From Euleptes europaea (lineage: Eukaryota; Chordata; Lepidosauria; Squamata; Sphaerodactylidae), in the NCBI RefSeq assembly GCF_029931775.1, contig NC_079323.1:1523001-1587000 (forward strand): a stretch of DNA of 64,000 nucleotides. The letters are read 5' to 3'. A program made the translations under genes and the position numbers. Below are positions 32,901 through 44,900 of the stretch, one piece after another (positions within the stretch are counted from its first letter, which is position 1; each line of letters begins with the position of its first letter). The notes under the pieces are model-generated. The model was not told the origin of the DNA. It was given only the letters and a program-made list of their open reading frames with translations, and did no database searches.

Positions 32901-35900
32901 ATAACAGTCAAATTATTCTGATTCAGTTCAAAGTATCTAATTCATAAAGTCTAGAATAATGTATTTAAGCCATACATACCAGTCAGCCTTTTCTTGAGAG
33001 CCTTTGGAAGGTTCTGATTCTCTGGGCTTACTGTAGCTGTATTTATACTGTTTCAGGCTCATTAAGAGTGTTAATTTTACCATCAGGAGGGATATTTTTC
33101 TCCCCACTTTCAGATAACATGAGCAGTGCAATAATGTCTTAGTTGCAGCTGTTCAGGTTATTAGCTTCTCCCCATGACCAAATATGGGCTTCCTTTCCTT
33201 TCAGTCTATTTTGCTTAAAGTATAAACAATCATTTCTGAGCTTCATGATCGCTCCATATACTCAAATTTCATACCATTCTCATCGTCAGTACAATACGCA
33301 TTAAATGAGACTATTTAGAAATCTATAATACCATATATAACTATATAAATCATAAAACACAATTATTGCTTACATTGTAACATTTAACCATCTGGTCAGT
33401 AGGAAACATTATAGCCTTCAGCAAGATTATACAATATAGCCCTCAGAAAGATTATACAAAGCAAGAAGCTTAATGCACTTATAGCTTTATGTAGAATAGC
33501 AGGGCTTTCTGCTCTTGAGATATGAGCAGCTGACAGCTGGCAGCTGACTCAGAAAGGGTAATTTCAGATACACCTTTCTTGGCAGATAGTGAAGGGTGAC
33601 TCTGTTCTTCTCCCTTCAAGGACAAGACCAGGGTAAGATAGTTAGCTCTTGAAAGAATTCAGACCTTGAGAGAATTCAGCCAGCCTGTTCTAAGGACATT
33701 TGCATTTTGCAAGCTGTTGCCAGGCTTTTCATTACACAAACCTCTGCAGTTTGTGGTTCAGTTTTATATGTTGTGTTCAAGCTCTACATGGAATTAATTC
33801 TGCACATGTACACAAAATACCATAATTATGTCAGAGACCGTGACACTTGGCATACAGAAGGTCCCAGGTTCAATCACTGGCATCTCCAGTTGAAAGGACC
33901 AGGCAGTAGGCAATGTGAAAGACCCCTGCCTGAGACCCTGGAGAGCTGCTGCCAGTCAGAGTAGACAATACTGATCTTGATGGACCGAGGGTCTGATTCA
34001 TTAGAAGGCAGCTTCATGTGTTTATTCGGATCTGGTGGACATATTAACCCTTGAACTGGATAAGGGGAGGCAACTATTCCGAATGAGCTATCCTGATTGA
34101 ACTCTTTCGCGTGCACCTAGAGATGTGAAGGTGTTTGTTTGGAAAGGAAGGAGGCTGCCTCTTCCGCATTTAATTAATCTGGAGGGCAAAGGCGTGTGCT
34201 CCTGCGGAAGGGATCTGAAGGCGATGGAGTGCCAAATCCTTCCAGGGAAGGAGGAATGAGCTGCTGTCTAAATATGACGTTTTTGTGCTCTTAGTTCCAG
34301 GAGAAAATCAGCACTTAAAGGCCAGCGGGAACATGCCCCGTTTTCATTCCAGATGTAGTTTCTCTGCCAGGAGATTTTGAATCTTCAAAGCAGCTGGAAC
34401 ATTATTTTAGGATCTGCCATAGATAAGGTGCTGGCTATTGGAGGCTTGTTTCTCTCCACAACTGCAGCTGAACAAATTCTCAGCTAGGAGAGTAAGAAAA
34501 GTGCATTAGACTGTATTCAGGGAAATATCTGGGGGGCATAGTGGAGGAGGGTGTCATGATCAGGGGACATGAATGGATCTGGTTCTGCCTGTGCATTTGC
34601 TGATAGGGAGCAGGATTAGTTTCTGGAAAAATAGTCCCATGATGGCATGCATGTGCTTTAGTGCTGAGATCCCTGCATCCTGTGGCAGTGAGTTCCATAG
34701 GTAAACAGTGCTTCATTTTAAGAAACGCTTCCGTTGAATTCATCACAGGCGGGAAGCACATGGAAATTACAGTCATAACTTCAAATGCTGCATGGTGATC
34801 TTGGAGGGAAGCGGCGAGATCGATGAACTGATGAACTGATACAGCCCGAAATACTGGCTCGCTGGAGGCAGGCAGACCAAACGGGGGATAAAAATTGGTG
34901 TGCCAAATTTTTAATAAAGATAGGATATCTGCTCCCCCCCCCAACTTTCCCTGAAATCAGCCTGGGGGTGCTGAGCTGAGGTCATTGCTTTCCAGGAGAC
35001 CTGCGGACTGTGAACACATGAAGAAGACATGAAGCTGCCTTCTAGACCCCCCTCGGTCCATCAAAGTCAGTAATGTCTGCTCATTCCGGCAGTGGCTCTC
35101 CAGGGTCTCAGGCAGGGGTCTTTCACATCACCCACTTGCCTGGTCCCTTTAACTGGAGAGGCCGGGGATTGAAGCTGGGACCTTCTGCACGCCAAGCAGG
35201 AGCTCCACCACTGAGCCACGGCCCCTTCCCCGTGGGGGCATACGTTTAAGGAGACCAAGCAGCTTATGGGATTCTGGAGGGTGGGGGTGCGAGGAATGCA
35301 CCCCCAGCCCCACTTTCATGCGGTATGGGGGTGGGGGGAGCAGAACTCTCCCCTCCTGGCCCCAAGGGCCACTCTGACTTGAGGTTGGAAGGAGCTGCTT
35401 CCTCTTCGCACCCGGCTGCAGAGGTTCAGGCGGAGGTGAGCAGGAAGCTGCTGTCTCCCGCTATGGGGGGAGGGGAGGCCTCTCTGTCCTCCCCACCCCC
35501 ACCCCCCTGGGCCTGGGTGCTTCCTTGCAGCCCCCCCCCCCATAATGTGCCTGCATCACTGCCCCTGGCGCCCCCATTTGCGCAGAGCGGCTGTGGGATC
35601 CAGTCTGGCCGGCTGCCGGCCTGCCAAGACAGGAGGTTCCAGCTCCGGGTTCCCGGTGGCCTCAAGACAGGCCTGGCCCCCTCCCCCTCTAGCGCCAGCT
35701 GGCTGTTGGCATCCTTCTGACTGGGTGCCAGCCACTGAGTCACTGGCAGAGCCCGGCTGACTGTGCAGAGGGAGTGTGTGTGTGTGTGTGTGTGTGTTTG
35801 CGCGCACTCCCGCCTCCCAGGCAGATGGGAAAACAAACCAGCCCTCTGGACTATAAATAACTTGCCAAGAGGAAGAAAGATGAGCTGGGTGGGCGCCCTG

Positions 35901-38900
35901 CAGAGGTGCTGGTGCGGGTTAACCCTTTGAGGGAGGGGCGGGACCCAAGCCCTTCCTTCGAGCTTAAGCTCTGCCCCCAAACCTGTTTTGGTTGCCTGGG
36001 CTGGTGCTAAGTGGGGGGGGGGGTTTGGAGCATGTGCAGAGAGCTCCTTTCTCTTTGAGAGTCGTGGGTTCTGGGTTCCAAAGGTGCAGAAAGATCTACC
36101 AGCGTGGTGTAGTGGTTAAGAGCGGTGGTTTGGAGCGGTGGACTCTGGTCTGGAGAACCGGGTTTGATTCCCAGTTCCTCCACATGAGCTGCGGAGGCTA
36201 ATCTGGAGAACTAGATTTGTTTCCCCGCTCCTGCACATGAAGCCAGCTGGGTGACCTTGAGGCTAGTCATGCTCTTTCAGCCCTACCTACCTCACAGAGT
36301 GTCTGTTGTGGGGAGGGGAGGGGAAGGTGATTGTAAGCCGGTATGAGTCTCCCTTAAGTGGGAGACCAACTCTTCTCCTCCTCCTCCAGTTTTCATGCCA
36401 TTGCTCTTTGCCTGAGGTCTGCTCTGTCCGGATGCTGAAGCTTAGGAGGGTTTTTTTTGGGGGGGGGGGGAGGTGTAGGAAGTGGATGACCTGGATGGCC
36501 CAGGCAAGACGGACCTTGCAGATCTCTGATAATAAGCAGGGTCGGCTCTGGTTAGTATTTGGATGGGAGACTGCCAAGGAAGTGTAGGGTTGCTACACAG
36601 AGGCAGGCAATGGCAAACCGCCTCCGAATGCTTTTGTTCTGACCCGGATGGCCCCAGCTAGCCCTGTCTCATCGGATCTTGGAAGCAAAGCAAGGTCGGC
36701 TCTGGTTAGTACTTGGATGGGAGACCACCAGGGAAGTCCGGGGTTACTATGCAGAGGCAGGCAAGGGCAAACCTCCTCTGTTTGTTTCCTGCCCTGCCCT
36801 GGATGGCCCTGGCTAGCCTGATCTAACCAGATCTCAGAAGCTAAGCAGAGTTGGCCCTGGTTAGTGCTTGGATGGGAGACCACCCAGGAGGTCCACGGTG
36901 TCTCTGCTGAGTCAGACAATGGCAAACCACCTCTGAATGTCTCTTGTCTTGAAAACCCTTCAGGGTCACCATACGTTGGTTGCAACTAGACCACACTTTC
37001 CACCACCAGGAAGAGAAAAGATGATCTACTTCACACCGGAGTTTTGCGGCTGTTGCCTAATTTTCCTTGAACTCTTTTGTCCTGGGGTTATAGTCATGAC
37101 TTCTATTTGTCCGGGCCACCAGGCGGGTCTAAAGTAGAACGCTGAGGGTCAAAATGTTTTGTTGTCTTCCTTTTGCTTTCCCATCAGCCCTGTTGAGACA
37201 GATGACAGCCATTATGCCCATTGTGCAGACGAGAAGCTGAGGCTGGTAGAAATTAACCAAAATGATCAGGGGGCTGGAGCAACGGCCCCAGGAGGAGCGG
37301 TTAAAACACTTAGGGCTGTTTAGCTTGGAAAGAAAGCGGTTAAGGGGAGACATGATAGAGGTTAAAACATTATGCATGGTATGGAGAGATTGGACGGGGA
37401 GAAGCTTTTCTCCCTCATAATACTAGAATTCAGGGTCATCTGTCGAAGCTGGAGGGTGAGAGATTCAAAACAGATAAAAGGATTTCTTCACACAATGCAT
37501 AGTTGAATTGTGGGACTCCCTGCCCCAGGATGTGGTGATGGCTGCCATCTTGGAAGGCTTTAAGAGGGAAGTGGACATGTTCATGGAGGAGAGGGCTGTC
37601 CATGGCTACTAGTAAAAATCGATACTAGTCATGATGCATCCCTATTCTCTCCAGTCTCAGAGGAGCATGCCTGTTATATGAGGTGCTGTGGAACCCAGGC
37701 AGGATGGTGCTGCTGCAGTCGTCTTGCTTGGGGGCTTCCTAGAGGCACCTGGTTGGTCACGGTGTGAACAGACTGCTGGACTCAATAGGCCTTGGTCTGA
37801 TCCAGCAGGGCCTTTCTTATGTTCTTAGGTGTCTTGTTCGAGGACACTTTGTGAGCCTGTGCTATGAACGCAGGGTCCAGAAACTATCCAAGTCCAGTCC
37901 AAGCGGGCGCTAGAGCTGAGGTGAGGGTCACTGCTCTGGGTGCTGAGGTGGCCGGTGGGACTTCGGACGCTGCCTCGGTAGGGTCCCAGGGTTTGTGTGT
38001 GAAGGCACCATAGCCTGAACTCTGGGAGTCCCTGCTGAAGACCCCCAGTGCCCCCAACCTCTGGCATGCCCTTCAGCTCTGCTAGTAGGATAGGTATTAT
38101 CAGTGACTTGGCTTTTCTGGGAAAATTTAAACTGGAAAATTTTCTGATTCACAATTAGGAAAATAACTTAAATGTATAAATAATGTTTGCAAAGATTTAA
38201 ATGATGTTAGCGCAAGAAGACAAATGCACCATCTATAAGTACTGGGATATGTCCATGCCCCACACCCCACATTTAGCCACTCTAATGTGATGGATTTGCA
38301 GAACAGCCCTGAGCCCTATAGATAAACAAAGACTGTATTTACTTTTGCGAGGTTTAAATTTGTCCACAGAAAAATAAAGTATCAGAAAACTGTCTGGAAA
38401 ATTCTCCAACCCACTTCACTGTTAATTATAGGAATGATTGGTATTTATTATGATTGGTATTTATTCAGTAGTCACAGACTTTGATAGGCTACAAGGAGCT
38501 TTAAGTGTTTGTGCAAACGTGTATTAAATTGGCACTGCAACTTACCTGCCAGTGGTATCTGTTTAAGCTAGTTTAGTGGAACTTGCCTAGCTTAATCCAG
38601 CCACACTTCCAACAGACGGGGGGAGGTAGTTGTGAATTTCCTGCATTGTGCAGGGGGTTGGACTAGATGACCCTGGTGCTACCTTCCCACTCTATGATTC
38701 TATGAGAAATGGGACTGGTTGCTTTGCTGGTATATAGGGAAAGTTGACATTCTGCACTCATTAGCCTTATGCAAAGAAGTTGTACTTTGAGAAGTCATGT
38801 TTTCAATTCCTCTCTTTTTTTGCATATCAGCCATATGCTGGTGTCCTTTTAGCATGTCTACCAGGGCCCTCTGTTGTTCTAGGGTGGGAGAGTGTTTAGG

Positions 38901-41900
38901 TGGAAGATGGCTTAGCTCTTCTGCAGCAATAGAAGAAAACAAAGAGTCCTTAAGTGTGTTGGACTAGTATCCGGAAGGCCCAGGTTCAAAAGAACTTAAG
39001 AAAAGCCCTGCTGGGTCAGGCCCAGGTCCATCGAGTCAAGCAGTCTGTTCACACATTGGCCAACCAGGTGCCTCTAGGAAGCCCACAGTCAAGACGACTG
39101 CAGCAGCATTATCCTGCCTGTGTTCCCAAGCACCTAATAGAATAGACATACTCCTCTGGTACTAGAGAGAATAGATATGCATCATGATGACTAGTATCCA
39201 TTTTGACTAGTGGCCATGGCTAGCCCTCTCCTCCATGTACATGTCCACTCCCCTCTTCAAGCCTTCCAAGTTGGCAGCCATCCCCACATCCTGGGGCAGG
39301 GAGTTCCACAATTTAACTATGCGTTGTGTGAAGAAATACTTCCTTTCATCTGTTTTGAATCTCTCACCCTCCAGCTTCAGCAGATGACCCCGCTTTCTGG
39401 CATTATGAGAGAGGGAGAAAAGCTTCTCCCTGTCCACTCTCTCCATACCATGCATAATTTTATGGACCTCTTTCATATCTCCCCTTAACCGCCTTCTTTC
39501 CAAGCTAAACAGCCCTAAGGTTCGAATCCCCACTGGTGCCACAAAAGCTCTCTGGGCGATCTTGGGCCAGTCACACACTCTCGGCCTAACCTTCCTCACA
39601 GGGTTGTTGGGAGGATAAAATGGAGGCAAGGAGAATGATGGGAGCTGCTTTGAGTGGGATATAAATAGATTAAATAGACAGCTTCCAGGTTAGGTTGTGT
39701 TGGAAAGAAACTTTTTTTTTTTTGCAGCTGCGTGAACTTGCTTCTCCAACAGTAACTGGAAGTGAGAGATGGAAGTGAGAAGCCTGCCAGTCCATCCTGC
39801 GATGCGCCCTAGGCAGAGCTTTGCACTCGGGCAGCGCATGAGAGAGCACCAGAGCCCAGATCGAAAATAGCTCCAGTCACTCTGGCGGAGGCTGGGGGAA
39901 TCCTGCTCCCCTCCCAACCCATGGCTGTCTCCAGGCTCTGGCTGGATGGACTTGGGGTGGGGGAGAGCGTTTGCAATAAATAGACCAGGGCAGGCAGGCC
40001 GGGGTCATACTTGGGAAGCCGACCGCTCGGCATAATGGCCCTTTGTGTCTCCTCTGCTCAGCTGCCCGCCTTCGGGAATGGAACTCCTCTGTCTGCCGGG
40101 GATTAGGCGCTGGGCGGGCCGTAGCCCAGACCTCAAAGCGCTGGGAGACCGCAGCACAGCATCTGGCCGGTGCCCCAAAGTCCCTGCCCAAGTCAGGGGA
40201 CAAGAAACCGGAGCCTGGTGGAACGCACGTGGTGTGTGCTTAGGGTTGCCATCCTCCAGGTACTAGCTGGAGATCTCCTGCTATTACAACTGATCTCCAG
40301 CCGATAGAGATCAGTTCACCTGGAGAAAATGGTCACTTTGGCTATCGGACTCTGTTGCATTGAAGTCCCTCCCCAAATCCCGTCCTCTGCAGGCTCCGCC
40401 CCCAAAATCCCCCATTGGTGGCGAAGAGGGACCTGGCAACCTTATGTGTGCGGTTGGTGGTGGCTCATGCGCTCTCTGCGGCCCAGCTGACCAGGAGTGG
40501 CACCTTTAAGGATACTTAGCCGGTATCCTAGCCTAGCTGAGGTTTGCAAACCGGACTGTGTTTATTTTCAAATCAGAAAACCACCTGTTGTCATGATACA
40601 AGTGGGGGGGTGCCTTGCTTGTCTGGACGCACGTGCAGAGTGCGTAGATAAATACGTTGTCGGTTGCTCTGCCCACCCTCAGTTTCAAGAATCTGTCCAC
40701 TATAAAAGTGGCTATTCTAGTGCAGATCCAGGCATTTGGCAATCAGGGAGGCAGGGCAGGGCTTGTGAGAGGTGTTTGGGCAGGGGAGGGGCCGTGGCTC
40801 AGTGGAAGAGCATCTGTTTGGCATGCAGAAGGTCCCAGGTTTGATCCCCATCACTTCTAATTAAAAGGATCAGGCAGTAGGTGTGAAAGACCTCTGCTTA
40901 AAACCCTGGAGAAAAACTGCCAGTCAGAGTAGACAATACTGACCATGATGGACCAAGGGTGTGATTCAGTATAAGGTTGATTCATGTGTTTGGGAGGGAC
41001 TGTGGCTCAGTGGTAGTGCATCTGCTTGGCATGCAGAAGGTCCCGGGTTCAGTCCTCTGCATCTCCAGTTATTGGCACTAAGCAAGTAGGTGATGTGAAA
41101 GACCTCTGCCTGAGACCTCAGAGAGCTGCTGCCAGTCTGAGTGGACAGTACTGACTTTGACTGACCATGGGTCTGATTCAGTATGAGGCAGTTTCACGTA
41201 TTAATGCGTTTGTGCGTGTGATGCTTCTAAATCAAGGGCTCATCCAATTTCAAGAACTTTTCAAAGAGAAATAAAAAATATATGAAGCGGCACACGAGAC
41301 CGTATTCTTATTCTCCACTTTATAATAGAAATTCAGAATGTCATTATTCAGAAGAAGAAGAGTTAGTTTTTATATGCCGACTTTCTCTACCACTTAAGGA
41401 AGACTCAAGCCGGCTTACGATCACCTTCCCCTCCCTACAACAGACACCCTGTGAGGTAGGTGGGGCTGAGAGAGCTGTAAAAGAGCTGTGACTAGCCCAA
41501 GGTCACCCATCTGGCTTCATGTGCAGGAGAGGGGAAACAAACCCAGACCACCAGATTAGAGTCCGTTGCTCAGGTCAAGGAGTGGAGAATCAAACCCGGT
41601 ACTCCAGATAAGAGTCCGCTGCTCATGTGTAGGAGTGGGGCATCAAACCCACTTCTCCAGATTAGCCTCTGCCGCTCATGTGGAGGAGTGGGGAATCAAA
41701 CCCGGTTCTCCAGATCAGAGTCCACTGCTCCAAACCACCACTCTTAACCACTACACTACGCTGGCTCGATCCTGGAGTAGCTTCTCCTGTGCAAAGCTCA
41801 GTGAAGTGAATGGAAGCAGCTATTTGTTCCAGGGTGGGGGGGTGGATGGTACAGGAGATCTTCCCCATGGCTCAAACCTTTGTCCGTTCATGTCCCACTT

Positions 41901-44900
41901 TCCCCATAAAACCAAGAGCAGTTAACAGCAAGCCATAAAAACACACGTACAAAATTAGATGTAATAAAATAGGGGTCTTAAAGACTACTTAATGGGTTGC
42001 CTGAACTTTTAAGAACTCCAATAAAATTCAGGGTGCACTTCTGAAAAAGAAAAGCTGCTCCAAGCGAGATAGCTTTGATCGCTGTCCTCTCAACAGCTGT
42101 CATGGCTGGCTTTTGCAGGCTTTGCCGAAGAGGAGGAGAAAAAGGAGGCAGGGATGGTGGGGGGGAACCGTGGATATTTTGAACCACATCTGAGCTGTGC
42201 TCCCACTGTGGTGTTCTGCTGATTCAGGACTTGCCGGCTGCTGAGTCGTCATCTCCACTTCCTGAACCGAACGGTTTGCTTTCTGGGAAGTCCGCGTTCT
42301 TCTGAATCCAGGGTCAGCTTGACTGCAGAAGGCAAACCTAGGGGGTAAGACTGTGGTTCAGTGGGAGAGCCTCTGCTTGGCATGCAGAAGGTCCCAGGTT
42401 CAATCCCCGGCGTCGCCAGCTAAAAGGACCAGCATGAAAAGTGCTGTCAAGTTGCATCTGACTTATAACGACCTCATTGGGTTTTCAAGGCAAGAGACAC
42501 TCAGAGATGGTTGATTATTGCCTTCCTCTGCATAGAAACTCTGGACTTCCTCGGTGATCTTCTTCCAAATACTAACCTGGGACGACCCTGCATTGCTTCT
42601 GAGGGCAGATCAGGTGGTAGGTGATGGGTAAAGACTTCAACCTGAGACCCTGGAGAGCCGCTGCTGGTCAGAGGAGATAAAACTGAGCCAGATAGCGGAG
42701 AGACAGTTCTGGTCACCACACCTCAAAAATGATATTGCAGAGCTTGAGAAGGCACAGAAAAGAGCAACCAAAATGACTGAATTATTATATACATATACTC
42801 TATGTATAAATATTTAAACTGTGTTGAATTGTTTTGATGTTAGCATCCTTGGGGGCCCAGTTTGGGTGGAAAGGCAGCAAAGAAATGTTTTAAATAAATG
42901 AATATTTTCATGCATGATTGCTGCTCCTCAGGGCGCTCCTGCCCAGCATGCAAATATTTAAGTCTCCTGCAGACACCGGGTGCTCATGCAGGTTTCTTCC
43001 TAACCCCCCAGTGACCTTGAGATTATTTATTTATTTATTTATTTATTGGCTTTATGCCCCACCCTCTATCCCAGCCAAAGCCAGGCTCAGGGTGACTTAC
43101 ATCAATTAAAATATCATAAACAATATAAAATACAAGTCGACTTCAATACAGATTAAAACCATTAATTCTGGAACTAAGACACAGCTGCTCAAATTTTCGG
43201 CCCACAGGATCCCGGCCAGCCGGGGAAGTGCAGTCGGCGTCCTTTATTCAGATGGTCTGACAGAATATGAAATAGAGGGAGGGAGGCCAGTAAATACGTA
43301 AAAGTGCCGTGTGCTTGCATTTGTTTATTTAGTTAACCATTAATCCCCCGCTTTTCTAGCACAGAGTCTTCAATCCAAGGTAACAATAAAACGCCAGGTA
43401 ATAGCCAGCCAAAGTAAAACAAACAAGCAAGCAGGCGCAGCTGCGTGAGCGAGGCCTGAATAGATCCAGCAGCCAACTGGGTAGACCGCAAACGGTGGTT
43501 CTTGCATAAGTAAAATGCAAATTTCAGCCTGGCTGTTGCCTAGCCGTTGGGGCTGAGCGTGCTTCCCTGGAAAGGTGAAAAACTAGTTGCCAGGAGGGTA
43601 GCTGGAGAGGAAGGATGTCCGTCCCTCCCTCCTTCCCTCCCTTCTCCTGGTCCCAGTTGTGAGTGGTGCTCAGCGGCCACCCTGGTGATGCTGTCAATAT
43701 CCTTGGAGTCACCCATCCATCCACCAAGCCTCTGCCACCCTCGGCATTATGTTTGCAGCCAGCGATTCACCCCCACAGTGCCAGCTTTATAATTCATTAA
43801 TCTGTGCCTTATGTGCGGGAGCATGGCATTTCCGTGGCCGAGGGGGGAACATCTGAAAAGCTCATGCAGTTTCTTTCTCTCTTTCTCTCTCTCCTTCTCT
43901 CTCTTTCTTTTGCTCTTTTGCTCTTTTGCACTCTCTCTTCCTTCCCCACCTACCACCCAGGGTGTGTGTTGTGGGGAGGGGAAGGGAAGGTGATTGTAAG
44001 CTGGTTTGAGTCTCCCTTAAGTGGTAGAGAAAGTCGGCAGATAAAAACCAGCTCTTCTTCTTCCTTCCTTCCAACTTGATATTTCCTTTGAAGCATCAGA
44101 TGGATCTGGCTGCTGTGGAACAAAATAATCTCTCCCCCCACCCAGCCCCTTACAGTTTACACTCCACACAGCGTAACTTTGGAAGCTCGGCTTTGTGCCT
44201 CTTTGGGCTGTCTGTTTCTGCTTTCCACCCTGGCTGCTGAACTTTTAAAAACAGATTTTCATTACTATGTTCAACCTGCTTTTTCTCAGATACAGTATTT
44301 AAAATCATCTAATTAAAGATCCTTGATTAAGTTTCTGGCTTATTAATTAAGCAATAAACTAATGAATCCTGTTTGCATATTACTTGCTGTACGGCCTCAT
44401 TCAGGGGGTTTCTTGAGAAGCCTGAAAGAGTTTCTTGCACCTTTCAGATAGAGTCATAGAGTTGGAAGGGACCGCGAGGGTCATCTAGCCCAACCCGCTG
44501 CACAATGCAGGAATTTCACAACTACCTCCCCCCCAAACCCCCAGTGACCCCTACTCCATGCTCAGAAGATGGCCAAGATGCCCTCTCTCTCATCATCTGC
44601 CTAAGGTCATAGATAATATGTTTATAATTATTTATGTAGTCGGATGCTTCAAAGTGCTTGGTGTACATGACCTTGTTATAAATCTTACCCCACCCTTGTA
44701 AAGTAGGCCAATATAATTAACCCCATATTGCTAGTGGAGGACTGAGAGGCAGAGAGAGAGAGGGCCTTGATAGAGAGGTGGTGTGACGTGGTGCGTGAAG
44801 TGGCAGGAGAAGATTGGGGAGACCGGGCTTCCAATACCCGCTTAGTTTTGAAGCTTGTCCTGTCACCCCTGGGGGCTATCTGTGCCTGTCTTTCAGTTTA

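Noticed and set aside
36655-36750. Sequence very close to 5S rRNA
   Set aside because: It is fused to a SINE body and tail and repeated many times in the window; not a 5S rRNA gene.
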